A stretch of 49,908 bases of DNA from Alphaproteobacteria bacterium (GTDB lineage: Bacteria; Pseudomonadota; Alphaproteobacteria; Rhodobacterales; Rhodobacteraceae): positions 1 through 49,908 of the forward strand of contig JAUILL010000027.1 of the NCBI GenBank assembly GCA_030433335.1. Direction: 5' to 3'. A program made the translations under genes and the position numbers. Positions 1 through 8,371 of this stretch are shown here, piece by piece. The number at the start of each line of letters is the position of its first letter. Position 1 is the stretch's first letter. The notes under the pieces were generated by a model. The model had not been told where the DNA came from, did no database searches, and was given only the letters and a program-made list of their open reading frames with translations.

Positions 1-58
1 GGAAAAAAGGTTCAAGCTTGGCCATCTGCGTATCGCTTAACCAGTATAGATCACTCAT
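1..58 (-). CDS. IS5-family transposase, N-terminal 19 residues only
   Basis: Reading from the ATG at 58 towards position 1 gives MSDLYWLSDTQMAKLEPFFP-like sequence (19 residues visible). A start of the form MS-D-x-YWL-(S/T)-D-x-Q-(M/W)-x-x-(L/I)-x-P is typical of IS5/IS427-type DDE transposases common in Rhodobacteraceae. No catalytic residue is in view, so it cannot be said whether the element is intact. It is partial because of the window edge. Confidence 0.7.
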   Translation of the reverse strand, partial: MSDLYWLSDTQMAKLEPFF

Positions 59-122
59 GTCACCGCTCCGTTTTCCGAGCCGTGAATCACGCAGCACAAC
101 GGAAATCAATGCGTCCTGACCC
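1..122 (-). mobile_element. End of an IS5-family insertion sequence, cut by the window edge
   Basis: The window opens inside a transposase reading leftwards, with about 64 bases of non-coding IS sequence upstream of its ATG. The outer boundary is placed near 122 because a remnant of another reading frame becomes continuous from about there; the terminal inverted repeat cannot be confirmed because the other end lies outside the window. The bases TAG directly after the proposed end would suit the short T-A type target duplication used by many IS5-family members. Family assignment rests on the transposase N-terminus; the exact end is inference. Confidence 0.6.
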
Positions 123-124
123 TA

Positions 125-226
125 GAGCCCTCGGCGGTGGTTTCGGACTTCTTTGAAACCCACTTTGGCAAGGCCAGTGATATCGTGCCTGAGTGGGTCG
201 ATAAAATGCTGTCTGTCAGAAAATAA
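125..226 (+). pseudogene. 3' remnant of a gene interrupted by the IS element
   Basis: An open frame without a start codon runs from the IS boundary to a TAA at 224-226. It encodes about 33 residues, beginning EPSAVVSDFFETHFGK and ending VDKMLSVRK. The mixed hydrophobic and charged composition looks like the C-terminus of a normal cytosolic protein, but I do not recognise the family. The abrupt beginning at the proposed IS end suggests that the IS inserted into this gene; the 5' part would lie left of the window. That it was one gene is inference. Confidence 0.45.
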
Positions 227-251
227 GGGCGGCCCGTTTCCGGCGCCGCCC
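227..251. terminator. Hairpin between the gene remnant and the copper chaperone gene
   Basis: Seven-base arms GGGCGGC (227-233) and GCCGCCC (245-251) pair around an 11-base loop. The hairpin starts directly after the stop of the remnant and lies 27 bases past the stop of the minus-strand copper chaperone gene, so it could end transcription from either side. The T-run is short on both sides. Confidence 0.55.
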
Positions 252-277
252 CTTTGTGCCCTAGCAGATGATCAGGT

Positions 278-772
278 TTAGTTGCTGTTCATCTTGCTGT
301 GGTCCATTTTACCATGCTGCATGGCGCCGTGGGTATCCTGACGCTCCAGATCGACGGGGATCTGAACCTCGATCTCGCCAGCTTTTTCAAAGACGAGCGT
401 GACGTTCAGCATGTTGCCCTGTTCGAAAGGTGCGTTCAGACCCATGAACATGACGTGATCACCGCCACGCGCCAACGCGTGGGTGCCGCCTGCGGGGACG
501 GGGAAGCCGTCTTCGTCTTCGCGCATCTGCATGACGCCGTTGCCCGCGTCGATATGAGTGTGCAGTTCAACCTTTTTCGCGGCGTCCGAGCGCGCGTCGA
601 TCAACTGGTCGTCTTCGGTGCCGGTGTTTTCGATCACAAAGAACGCAGCGCCGGATTTCGCGACCGGAGAGGCCGAGCGCGCATAGGCGTCTTTGATCGA
701 GATTTCAGCGCCAGCGGTCAGGGGCAGGGCGCAGACGGACAGAGCGGCAATCGCCTTGAGTGCGAAAGTCAT
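278..772 (-). CDS. Periplasmic copper chaperone PCu(A)C
   Basis: This 164-residue protein belongs to the PCu(A)C family (DUF461), which binds Cu(I) in the periplasm and delivers it to the CuA or CuB site of cytochrome c oxidase. A signal peptide covers about residues 1-22 (ending LTAGA). The Cu-binding set is visible as H71 and H73, M81 and M83, and H106 with M108. The C-terminal tail is rich in His and Met (HGAMQHGKMDHSKM), a likely second metal site. The gene lies 48 bases downstream of the DUF2946-like gene on the same strand, consistent with a two-gene copper unit. The start has AAGGA upstream. Confidence 0.9.
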   Translation of the reverse strand: MTFALKAIAALSVCALPLTAGAEISIKDAYARSASPVAKSGAAFFVIENTGTEDDQLIDARSDAAKKVELHTHIDAGNGVMQMREDEDGFPVPAGGTHALARGGDHVMFMGLNAPFEQGNMLNVTLVFEKAGEIEVQIPVDLERQDTHGAMQHGKMDHSKMNSN

Positions 773-820
773 AAGGATTTTCCTTGTTCGAGAATGGGTT
801 GTTTTGGTCTGAGGTTGGGA

Positions 821-1168
821 TCAGGCCAGAACAGGCGGTCCACGGGCGCAGGCCTGAGGGGCAGCTGCGCTGTGGGCGTTCCACGTCTCGACAGGGAAGT
901 ATGCGATGCTGTGATGAGAGGGCGCGTAGGTCTCGGGCTGCCACGGAGCGACCGCGGCCAGCAGGGTCAGCGCACAGTCTGGGCAGTAGTGCAGGCTGGC
1001 GGGTTTGCCATCGGCGTCTACGCCAATAGTCACTGGGCCCGTGCCGGTACACAGCTCCATCTGCCCCACGGCGGGTGCCTGCCCGCGAATATAGCCCATG
1101 TGCACGGCGGTGAACGCCATGAGACAGGCCAGCAGCAGGCTGAAGATATGGAGGCTGAGTTTTCTCAT
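821..1168 (-). CDS. DUF2946-like small membrane/exported protein
   Basis: The protein has 115 residues from the ATG at 1168; a TTG two codons earlier is also possible and neither has a clear ribosome site. The N-terminus has a hydrophobic segment (about residues 5-22) acting as a signal or membrane anchor. A CPDC motif sits in the middle with several His residues after it. DUF2946 proteins are short, have one hydrophobic segment and Cys/His motifs, and often occur next to copper genes; the PCu(A)C gene downstream fits. A role in copper handling is inference; the family has no settled function. Confidence 0.65.
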   Translation of the reverse strand: MRKLSLHIFSLLLACLMAFTAVHMGYIRGQAPAVGQMELCTGTGPVTIGVDADGKPASLHYCPDCALTLLAAVAPWQPETYAPSHHSIAYFPVETWNAHSAAAPQACARGPPVLA

Positions 1169-1221
1169 CGCCAAAGATTTACGCAGACCGTGAACCGGTC
1201 ACAAGGCAGGGCATAAAAAAA

Positions 1222-1247
1222 GACCCTGCGCCAATGGCCGCAGGGTC
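1222..1247 (-). terminator. Rho-independent terminator of rpmB
   Basis: Perfect nine-base arms GACCCTGCG and CGCAGGGTC enclose an eight-base loop. On the minus strand the stem is followed by seven T, directly after rpmB. The plus-strand side also has a T-rich flank. Confidence 0.85.
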
Positions 1248-1274
1248 CCTTTTATTCGAGTGCTTAAAAGCAGA

Positions 1275-1565
1275 TTAGGCGTTTGCGGCCTGTGCTTTTG
1301 CGATCTCTTTTTTCACCTTCAGAGCGGTCGACGACAGCTCGGTGTCTTTTGCTTTTGCCAGGAACGCGTCCAGACCACCGCGGTGGTCGACGCTACGCAG
1401 AGCAGCAGCCGAAATGCGCAGCTTCACGCCACGACCCAGAGTCTCAGACTGCAGGGTCACGTCGTTCAGGTTGGGCAGGTAACGACGGCGGGTTTTGTTG
1501 TTTGCGTGGCTGACATTGTTGCCAGTCATGGGGCCTTTACCGGTCAGTTCGCAGCGGCGCGACAT
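1275..1565 (-). CDS. rpmB: 50S ribosomal protein L28
   Basis: The 96-residue product begins [20 protein letters not shown], the hallmark L28 start with the C-x-x-TGK pattern, followed by the basic segment [12 protein letters not shown]28 is a structural protein of the large ribosomal subunit. The length matches alphaproteobacterial L28, which is longer than the 78-residue E. coli form. AGGAAAG lies just upstream of the ATG. The gene is followed by its own terminator and appears monocistronic. Confidence 0.96.
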   Translation of the reverse strand: MSRRCELTGKGPMTGNNVSHANNKTRRRYLPNLNDVTLQSETLGRGVKLRISAAALRSVDHRGGLDAFLAKAKDTELSSTALKVKKEIAKAQAANA

Positions 1566-1629
1566 GTTACTTTCCTCGTTTCGATCTCGATGTCAGTGGC
1601 TGGGCGCCACTGCGCCCTCGAATATCAAA

Positions 1630-1651
1630 GGGGCGCAAATACCTACGCCCC
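1630..1651 (-). terminator. Possible terminator downstream of meaB
   Basis: GGGGCG (1630-1635) pairs with CGCCCC (1646-1651) over a ten-base loop. On the minus strand the stem is followed by TTTGATATT. It sits between the meaB stop and the rpmB start, so it could end the meaB transcript or be part of the rpmB leader. Confidence 0.4.
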
Positions 1652-1703
1652 CGGAATCCGTATCGCGGTCGTGTAGGTGAGATTCAGGGGAACGTCAAGC
1701 GAT

Positions 1704-2690
1704 TCACCCGTCACTTAGGCCCAATGTTTTCAACATTTCTTGCGCTGCAAGGCTCGGCGTCGTCTCGCCTGCCGCGACCTCTGTGCCAAGGGCCTGCATT
1801 TTATCGCGCAAGGGGCCGGGAGCCGTCAACTGCGCAAGTAGGGTTTGGCGGACCTCTTCTTCAAACCAATAGCGGGCCTGATCTGCGCGGCGCTGGTCAA
1901 AGAACCCCTGGTCTCGCCGCCAGCCTGCCAGCGTCTGCATCTCGTCCCATGCGGTTTGCAGGCCGTTTTCCTCAAGCGCGGAAATCGACATCGCCTTGGG
2001 GAAGCCTTCGGGGTCTTGGGGGCGTTTGCGCAGCAGGCGCAGAGCGCCAGCGTAATCGGCTTGGGTGCGGGTGGCGACGGGCTTCAGATCGCCATCGGCT
2101 TTGTTCACTAGGATGATGTCCGCGATTTCCATGATCCCGCGTTTGACGCCCTGCAGTTCGTCGCCGCCCGCAGGTGCCATCAGCAGGATGAACAGATCGG
2201 ACATCTCGGCCACAACAGTCTCGGATTGGCCGACGCCGACGGTCTCGATCAGGATGATGTCAAAGCCGCTGGCCTCGCACAGGGCCACAGCCTCGCGCGT
2301 CCGCCGCGCCACACCGCCAAGGTGCGATTGGCTGGGAGAAGGGCGGATAAAGGCCATCGGATCGCGGCTCAGCCGCTCCATCCGCGTCTTATCCCCCAGA
2401 ATGGAGCCGCCAGAGCGCGCCGAACTGGGGTCTACCGCTAGCACCGCCACCCGCAGCCCCAGCGCGGTCAGCATCATGCCGAAGCTTTCAATGAACGTGG
2501 ATTTGCCCACACCGGGCGTCCCCGACAGGCCGATCCGCAGGCCCTGACGGCCACAGGGGCGCAGGTATTCCAAGAGCTCGGTCGCCTGTTCGCGGTGGTC
2601 GGCCCGTCCGCTTTCCACCAGCGTGATGGCCCGTGCCAAGGCCCGCCGGTCCCCCGCCAGAATGCGATCGCCCATATCGGTGATGTTCAT
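1704..2690 (-). CDS. meaB: Methylmalonyl-CoA mutase-associated GTPase MeaB
   Basis: G3E-family P-loop GTPase (ArgK/MeaB) that protects and reactivates the B12-dependent methylmalonyl-CoA mutase. From the ATG at 2690 it is 328 residues; an in-frame TTG 39 bases upstream is less likely because GGAGG precedes the ATG. Walker A is GTPGVGKS (57-64). The switch/metal region is ETVGVGQSE (149-157), and the guanine-specificity motif NKAD is at 196-199. The mutase gene itself is not in the window, but prpE a few kb away belongs to the same propionate pathway. It is divergent from hrpB with a 97-base gap. Confidence 0.92.
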   Translation of the reverse strand: MNITDMGDRILAGDRRALARAITLVESGRADHREQATELLEYLRPCGRQGLRIGLSGTPGVGKSTFIESFGMMLTALGLRVAVLAVDPSSARSGGSILGDKTRMERLSRDPMAFIRPSPSQSHLGGVARRTREAVALCEASGFDIILIETVGVGQSETVVAEMSDLFILLMAPAGGDELQGVKRGIMEIADIILVNKADGDLKPVATRTQADYAGALRLLRKRPQDPEGFPKAMSISALEENGLQTAWDEMQTLAGWRRDQGFFDQRRADQARYWFEEEVRQTLLAQLTAPGPLRDKMQALGTEVAAGETTPSLAAQEMLKTLGLSDG

Positions 2691-2787
2691 TGCCAAACCC
2701 TTCCTCCGTATCGCTGGCGTTTGTGCCAAGGGGGCAGGGCGCTGTCCACCCGTGGACGGGCGCTAACACCTGCGTCATAAGCACTAT

Positions 2788-5223
2788 ATGACCGAATTGC
2801 CCATTCACGCCGCCCTCGATGACCTGATCCAAGCCCTGCGTTCGCGCGGCCGCGCCGTGCTGCAAGCGCCCCCCGGTGCGGGCAAGACGACCGTGGTGCC
2901 GCTGGCGATGATGCAGGCGGGCCTGACGGACGGGCGCATCGTGATGCTGGAGCCGCGCCGCCTTGCCGCCCGCGCCGCAGCCGAGCGGATGGCCGAAACC
3001 TTGGGCGAACCCGTGGGGCAAACCGTGGGCTACCGCGTGCGCGGCGAATCAAAGGTGTCGAAATCGACCCGAATCGAGGTCGTGACCGAAGGCATCCTGA
3101 CCCGCCGCATCCAGCAGGACCCCGAACTGGCAGGCGTGGGCGCGGTGATCTTTGACGAATTCCACGAACGGTCGCTGAACGCCGATCTGGGGCTGGCTTT
3201 GTGTTTGGAAGTCGCAGGCGCTCTGCGCGACGACCTGATGCTGGTCGCGATGTCCGCGACCTTGGACGCCGAACCCGTAGCGGCCCTTATGGACGCGCCC
3301 ATGATCACCTCCGAAGGGCGCAGCTATCCGGTGGAAACCCGCTGGCTGGACCGCCCCCTCGGCCCCAAAGCCCGCATCCCCGAAGCCTCCGCCGATCTGG
3401 TCGTCCAAGCCGTCCGCGAAACCGAAGGCGGCGTTCTGGTCTTCTTGCCCGGCGAAGGGGAAATCCGCCGCGTCGAGGGGCTGCTGAGCGGACGTCTGCC
3501 GGACGGCTGCGTCGTGCGCCCCCTGTTCGGGGCCATGGACTTTGCCGCCCAACGCGCCGCGATCCAGCCCGCCACGTCGGGCCGCAAGATCGTGCTGGCC
3601 ACGTCCATCGCCGAAACCTCTCTGACGATCCAAGACATCCGCGTGGTGGTCGACGCAGGCCGTGCCCGCCGGTCGCGGTTCGATCCAGCCTCTGGCATGT
3701 CCCGGCTGGTGACAGAGCGCGTCACCAAAGCCGAAGCCACCCAGCGCGCAGGCCGCGCGGGCCGTGTGGCCGAGGGCACCTGCTATCGCCTCTGGACCCG
3801 CGGCGAAGAGGGCGGCTTGCAACCCTTCCCCCCCGCCGAAATCGAGAGCGCCGATCTGTCGGGGTTGGTGCTGGAACTGGCCCAATGGGGCGCGGACCCC
3901 GCCGATCTGCCTCTGCTTACACAGCCCAACGCGGGCTCCTATGCCGAAGCGACCGCGCTTCTGAAAATGCTGGGTGCCTTAGATGACAACGGGCGGATCA
4001 CCGAGCATGGCCAGCAAATCACCCGCCTGCCGCTGCACCCGCGCCTTGCACATATGCTGACGGTGGCAGGGCGCGACGCCGCCCCCTTGGCCGCGCTGCT
4101 GGCGGACCGAGACCCCCTGCGCGGCGCTCCCGTGGACCTGTCCCTACGCATCGAAGCGATCCGCGACACCCGCCGCTTCAGGGAAGAACGCCCCTACCAG
4201 CCGCACCGCCCGACGCTGGAACGCATCAAGCAAGAGGCCAAGCGTTTGGCCAAAGATGCGCCCGACGCCCGCGGCCTTAGCCTGCCGGAAATGGCCGCGC
4301 TGGCCTATCCCGACCGCCTCGGCGCCCGCCGCAAAGGTACCGCCCCGCGATACCTGATGTCCGGTGGTAACGGCGCGGCCCTAGATGAAACCGACCCGTC
4401 CGCAAATGCGCCCTTCCTGGTGATCACCGATGTAGACGGCGACCGCCGCGAAGCCCGCATCCGCCAAGCCATCGAGATCCGCCAATCCGACCTGCGCGCC
4501 CTGTTCGAGGACCGCATCGCGTGGCAAGACATCTGCGAATGGTCCCCCCGCGACGGCCGCGTGATCGCCCGAAAACAGGAACGCCTCGGTGCCATCGCCC
4601 TAGACGACCGTATCTGGCAGGATCCGGACCCCGCCCAAGTCGCTCGTGCTATGCTCGATGGTGTGCGCCAACTGCCCCTGCCATGGACCGATGCTGCCCG
4701 CCGGTTCGCTGCCCGCGTGGAACTCGCCCGCCCCAACGACCCCAATCTGCCCTCAATGCGGGACGAAGACCTGCTGGCCACCGCAGAGGACTGGCTCTTG
4801 CCCTATCTCGACGGGATCAAATCGGCAGGCGCATGGAAGAACTTCGACATCCTGCCCGCCCTACGCGCCATGCTGGACTACGGCCAGATGCAGGCGCTGG
4901 ACCGCGAGACACCCGCCCATTTCACCACGCCTCTGGGCCGCCAAATCCCGATCGATTATGGCGGGGAACACCCCTCGATCGAACTGCGCCTTCAGGAAAT
5001 GTTCGGCCAGAAAACCCATCCGACCGTTGCGGGGAAGCCTTTGCGCGTGACCCTTCTGTCTCCGGCCCAACGGCCAGTGCAGACCACGATGGACATTCCC
5101 GGATTCTGGGATTCCTCGTACGAAGATGTGCGGAAAGACATGCGGGGGCGGTATCCCAAACATCCTTGGCCCGACGATCCGCGCCAAGCCGATCCAACGC
5201 TGCGCGCGAAACCACGGGCGTAA
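2788..5223 (+). CDS. hrpB: ATP-dependent helicase HrpB
   Basis: This 811-residue DEAH-box helicase of the HrpA/HrpB class is close to the usual HrpB length of about 810. The ATP-binding domain has Walker A GAGKTT (30-35), the DEFH box (123-126) and SAT (156-158). The helicase C-terminal domain follows with QRAGRAGR, then the helical region and the HrpB-specific C-terminal domain. HrpB is a presumed RNA helicase of uncertain substrate. No strong ribosome site precedes the ATG, but the conserved reading begins close to it. A GAGTATTT-type element starts immediately after the stop. Confidence 0.94.
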   Translation: MTELPIHAALDDLIQALRSRGRAVLQAPPGAGKTTVVPLAMMQAGLTDGRIVMLEPRRLAARAAAERMAETLGEPVGQTVGYRVRGESKVSKSTRIEVVTEGILTRRIQQDPELAGVGAVIFDEFHERSLNADLGLALCLEVAGALRDDLMLVAMSATLDAEPVAALMDAPMITSEGRSYPVETRWLDRPLGPKARIPEASADLVVQAVRETEGGVLVFLPGEGEIRRVEGLLSGRLPDGCVVRPLFGAMDFAAQRAAIQPATSGRKIVLATSIAETSLTIQDIRVVVDAGRARRSRFDPASGMSRLVTERVTKAEATQRAGRAGRVAEGTCYRLWTRGEEGGLQPFPPAEIESADLSGLVLELAQWGADPADLPLLTQPNAGSYAEATALLKMLGALDDNGRITEHGQQITRLPLHPRLAHMLTVAGRDAAPLAALLADRDPLRGAPVDLSLRIEAIRDTRRFREERPYQPHRPTLERIKQEAKRLAKDAPDARGLSLPEMAALAYPDRLGARRKGTAPRYLMSGGNGAALDETDPSANAPFLVITDVDGDRREARIRQAIEIRQSDLRALFEDRIAWQDICEWSPRDGRVIARKQERLGAIALDDRIWQDPDPAQVARAMLDGVRQLPLPWTDAARRFAARVELARPNDPNLPSMRDEDLLATAEDWLLPYLDGIKSAGAWKNFDILPALRAMLDYGQMQALDRETPAHFTTPLGRQIPIDYGGEHPSIELRLQEMFGQKTHPTVAGKPLRVTLLSPAQRPVQTTMDIPGFWDSSYEDVRKDMRGRYPKHPWPDDPRQADPTLRAKPRA

Positions 5224-5248
5224 TTTGAGTATTTTTCGCAAAAAGAAG
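5224..5248 (+). repeat. GAGTATTT...AAAAAGAAG intergenic element, copy 1
   Basis: The sequence reads TTTGAGTATTT, then TTCGC, then AAAAAGAAG, directly after the hrpB stop in the sense direction. It forms an inverted pair with copy 2: GCAAAAAGAAG here pairs with CTTCTTTTTGC there across 13 bases, which could fold into a hairpin and serve as the hrpB terminator. Confidence 0.7.
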
Positions 5249-5261
5249 ACAGGGCAGCTTG

Positions 5262-5287
5262 CTTCTTTTTGCCACCAAATACTCAAA
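5262..5287 (-). repeat. GAGTATTT...AAAAAGAAG intergenic element, copy 2
   Basis: Read on the minus strand, this copy is GTTTGAGTATTT, GGTGGC, AAAAAGAAG. It lies immediately beyond the glyA terminator stem, in the place of the T-run. Other copies are at 5224, 19850, 24082, 24267 and 29665. Confidence 0.75.
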
Positions 5288-5293
5288 CAACAA

Positions 5294-5315
5294 AGGCCGC
5301 CCCGAAGGGCGGCCT
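5294..5315 (-). terminator. Rho-independent terminator of glyA
   Basis: Nine-base arms AGGCCGCCC (5294-5302) and GGGCGGCCT (5307-5315) form a perfect stem. The loop is TTCG when read on the minus strand, a very stable tetraloop. TTTGTTGTTTGAG follows on the minus strand. Confidence 0.88.
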
Positions 5316-5357
5316 AAAAACCAAAACTGTGCGCGGGCGTGCCCGCGCTCCGTTGGA

Positions 5358-6653
5358 TTAGAGGTTCGGGTACATCGGGAAGCGCGCGCAGAGTTCTGCG
5401 ACTTCACCGCGGACCTTGGCTTCGACGTCCGCGTTGCCCTCTTCACCGTTTGCGGCCAGACCGTCGACAACTTCGATGATCCACTTGCCGATCTGACGGA
5501 ACTCTTCCTCACCGAAACCACGGGTGGTGCCGGCGGGCGAGCCCAGACGGATGCCGCTGGTGATGGTGGGCTTTTCGTCGTCAAACGGAACGCCGTTCTT
5601 GTTGCAGGTGATGTGCGCGCGGCCCAGAGCAGCCTCGGTCGCATTGCCCTTCACGCCTTTGGGGCGCAGGTCGACCAGCATCAGGTGGGTGTCGGTGCCG
5701 TGGGTCACGGTGTCCACGCCGCCTTTGTGCAGCTCGTCTGCCAGTGCCTGAGCGTTCTTGATAACCTGCTTCTGGTACTCTTTGAAGTCGGGGCGCAGCG
5801 CCTCGCCGAAGGCAACCGCTTTGGCCGCGATCACGTGCATCAGGGGGCCGCCCTGAATGCCGGGGAAGATCGCCGAGTTTACTTTCTTGGCGATGGCTTC
5901 GTCGTTGGTCAGGATCATGCCGCCACGGGGACCGCGCAGGGTCTTGTGGGTGGTGGTGGTCGCAACGTGCACGTGGGGGAAGGGGTTGGGGTATTCGCCC
6001 GCAGCCACAAGACCCGCAAAGTGCGCGATGTCTGCCATTAGGTAGGCACCAACGCTATCCGCGATTTCACGGAACTTCGCGAAGTCGAGCTGTCGGGGGA
6101 TCGCCGAGCCGCCAGCCACGATCAGGGCGGGCTTGTGCTCGTTGGCCAGTTCCTGGATCTGGTCATAGTCCACGTCGAGGGTCTGACGGGTCACGCCGTA
6201 CTGGACCGCGTTGAACCACTTGCCCGACTGGTTCGGCTTCGCGCCGTGGGTCAGGTGACCACCGGCATCAAGGCTCATGCCCAGAATGGTGTCGCCGGGT
6301 TTGATCAGCGCTTGGAACACACCTTGGTTGGCCTGTGAGCCCGAGTTGGGCTGAACGTTGGCGAACTCACAGCCGAACAGCTGCTTGGCGCGGTCGATCG
6401 CCAGGTTTTCGGCGATGTCGACGTACTGGCAGCCACCGTAGTAGCGGCGACCCGGGTAGCCTTCGGCGTACTTGTTGGTCATGACCGAACCCTGTGCTTC
6501 GAGCACAGCAGCCGATACGATGTTCTCGGACGCGATCAGTTCGATCTCGTCGCGCTGGCGGCCCAGTTCCTGACGGATCGCGCCGAACAGTTCGGCGTCG
6601 CGGGATTCCAGCGATTCAGTGAAAAAGCCATTGTCACGGTGAGGGGCGTTCAT
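5358..6653 (-). CDS. glyA: Serine hydroxymethyltransferase
   Basis: PLP enzyme that interconverts serine and glycine while loading tetrahydrofolate with a one-carbon unit. From the ATG at 6653 it is 431 residues, the usual length. An ATG six codons upstream is in frame, but GGAGG sits seven bases before the chosen one. The PLP-binding lysine is K237 in [14 protein letters not shown], and the cofactor aspartate is D208 in MADIAHFAG. No glycine riboswitch is apparent in the 165-base gap to nadK. It ends in a strong terminator. Confidence 0.96.
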   Translation of the reverse strand: MNAPHRDNGFFTESLESRDAELFGAIRQELGRQRDEIELIASENIVSAAVLEAQGSVMTNKYAEGYPGRRYYGGCQYVDIAENLAIDRAKQLFGCEFANVQPNSGSQANQGVFQALIKPGDTILGMSLDAGGHLTHGAKPNQSGKWFNAVQYGVTRQTLDVDYDQIQELANEHKPALIVAGGSAIPRQLDFAKFREIADSVGAYLMADIAHFAGLVAAGEYPNPFPHVHVATTTTHKTLRGPRGGMILTNDEAIAKKVNSAIFPGIQGGPLMHVIAAKAVAFGEALRPDFKEYQKQVIKNAQALADELHKGGVDTVTHGTDTHLMLVDLRPKGVKGNATEAALGRAHITCNKNGVPFDDEKPTITSGIRLGSPAGTTRGFGEEEFRQIGKWIIEVVDGLAANGEEGNADVEAKVRGEVAELCARFPMYPNL

Positions 6654-6818
6654 GGGTGCCTCCGAAGCCAAAGGATGTGATTGGCGCAGTCTCTATAGGA
6701 AAGTGTCACAAAGGCAAAGATCGTAAAACGACCTAGTGCATCTTGGCCGCGGCAATGCTGGCACTTCGGGGAAACTTGTGGTTGTTTCGGAACCGACCTC
6801 TCCTTCAGGAAACAGGGT

Positions 6819-7580
6819 ATGACGATCCGAATTGCTTTTAGCGCCAGTTCCGCCCCGATTGCGCAATCCGCCCGCGAGGCCTTGGTGCGCCGCTATGGAG
6901 AGGTCCCTCTGGAAGAGGCCGATGTGATTGTCGCCTTGGGTGGGGACGGGTTTATGCTGCAGACCTTGCACGCGACCCAGGACCTGCCTGCCCCTGTTTA
7001 CGGGATGAACCGCGGCACTGTCGGCTTTCTGATGAACGAATATTCAGAGGCAGATTTGCCCGGCCGTCTGGCTCGCGCCGAAGAAGAAATCATCAATCCC
7101 CTTGCCATGAAGGCCGTGACTGTCGATGGCGAGGTCCACGAGGCTCTGGCAATCAACGAGGTTTCGCTGATCCGAAACGGGCCGCAAGCGGCCAAGCTGC
7201 GAATCACGATCGACGGACGTCTGCGGATGAAAGAGCTGGTTTGCGATGGTGCGCTGGTCGCCACGCCCGCAGGCTCGACTGCATACAACTATTCGGCGCA
7301 TGGACCGATCCTGCCCATTGGCGCGGACGTTTTGGCGCTGACTGCGATCGCCCCCTTCCGTCCGCGTCGTTGGCGCGGGGCGCTCTTGCCGAAGAAGGCT
7401 GTCGTGCGGTTCGACGTAATTGATTCGGGTAAGCGGCCGGTGATGGCGGATGCGGATTCGGCGTCCGTGACCAATGTCGCCTCGGTCGAGATCCACGTCG
7501 CGCCAGAGATCAAACACAAGATCCTATTCGATCCGGGCCATGGTCTCGAGGAACGGCTGATCCGGGAACAATTCGTCTAA
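6819..7580 (+). CDS. nadK: NAD kinase
   Basis: The 253-residue ATP-NAD kinase makes NADP from NAD. The conserved GGDG motif is at 41-44, followed by [10 protein letters not shown]. The second conserved block, [15 protein letters not shown], has the Asn/Ser pattern of the NAD site. It is shorter than the E. coli enzyme (292) but normal for alphaproteobacteria. AGGAAACAGGG precedes the ATG. A 41-base gap leads to the DUF4396 gene, so both may be co-transcribed. Confidence 0.95.
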   Translation: MTIRIAFSASSAPIAQSAREALVRRYGEVPLEEADVIVALGGDGFMLQTLHATQDLPAPVYGMNRGTVGFLMNEYSEADLPGRLARAEEEIINPLAMKAVTVDGEVHEALAINEVSLIRNGPQAAKLRITIDGRLRMKELVCDGALVATPAGSTAYNYSAHGPILPIGADVLALTAIAPFRPRRWRGALLPKKAVVRFDVIDSGKRPVMADADSASVTNVASVEIHVAPEIKHKILFDPGHGLEERLIREQFV

Positions 7581-7621
7581 GGCCTCCGTTGGTTTCCTGA
7601 ATCATTTTTCAGGAGAGCATT

Positions 7622-8320
7622 ATGGATAGTCTTGTGGCGCTTTTGTCGTCTCCGACATTTCTGATCACCTGGGGCTGCCTTGTGGTGGTCAGCCAGATCA
7701 TTCTTCAGGTCGATCTTTACAAGAACAACAGCCATCTGATGTCGCTGATGAAGCTCGTCTGGAGCTTTACGGTGCTTTACTCGGGGCCCATCGGTCTGAC
7801 GATCTATTGGTTCTCTGGCCGCAAAGAGATTGCCGACGACGGCGACTATCGCCGTGCATTCCGCTCCGTCGCGCATTGCTATTCCGGCTGCGGGCTGGGG
7901 GAACTGACGGGTCTGCTGATCACCGTTGGCATTTTCGGGGCGAGCCAGTGGGTGGTCGTTCTGGTGACCTTTATGCTGGCCTATGCAGCAGGCTATGCGC
8001 TGACCGTTGGGCCGCTGCTGCAAGACGGAGTCGGGCTGAAAGCGGCGCTGAAGGATGCGGTGATTTCCGAGACGCCCAGTATTTTCGTGATGGAGGTTGT
8101 GGCGATCACTGTCGATCTGCTGGTGGCGGGCAACGCCGGACCGCATCAGCCGCTGTTCTGGTCCTCGCTGGTTCTGTCGCTCAGCTGTGGTCTGGTGGCG
8201 GCGTGGCCGGTGAACCTTTGGCTGATCCGTCACGGCATTAAGGAAGGCATGATGGACCCGCGAATGACCGATCACGGGGATCATCATGAGCATCACCATG
8301 GCGAGCACGCCCACGGTTAA
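7622..8320 (+). CDS. DUF4396 multi-pass membrane protein with His-rich tail
   Basis: This 232-residue protein has roughly six hydrophobic segments. The N-terminal ones cover about residues 7-30 and 45-64; others lie at about 92-112, 112-132, 155-172 and 185-205. A conserved-looking HCYSGCGLGE block (H85, C86, C90, E94) lies at the entry to a membrane segment, as in DUF4396 proteins. The C-terminus is very rich in His (HGDHHEHHHGEHAHG), which suggests metal binding. Function is unknown; metal transport or sensing is only an inference. Its ribosome site is AGGAGAGC, and a strong terminator follows. Confidence 0.75.
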   Translation: MDSLVALLSSPTFLITWGCLVVVSQIILQVDLYKNNSHLMSLMKLVWSFTVLYSGPIGLTIYWFSGRKEIADDGDYRRAFRSVAHCYSGCGLGELTGLLITVGIFGASQWVVVLVTFMLAYAAGYALTVGPLLQDGVGLKAALKDAVISETPSIFVMEVVAITVDLLVAGNAGPHQPLFWSSLVLSLSCGLVAAWPVNLWLIRHGIKEGMMDPRMTDHGDHHEHHHGEHAHG

Positions 8321-8325
8321 ACGAA

Positions 8326-8354
8326 AAAGGCCACCCTGTGATGGGGTGGCCTTT
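8326..8354. terminator. Bidirectional terminator between the DUF4396 gene and prpE
   Basis: Eleven-base arms AAAGGCCACCC and GGGTGGCCTTT surround a seven-base loop. The A-rich left and T-rich right flanks let it work for both converging genes. Confidence 0.88.
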
Positions 8355-8371
8355 GTTTGATCTCGGTTGCC

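Noticed and set aside
6654..6818. Possible glycine riboswitch upstream of glyA
   Set aside because: The gap is short and I could not trace paired aptamer elements.
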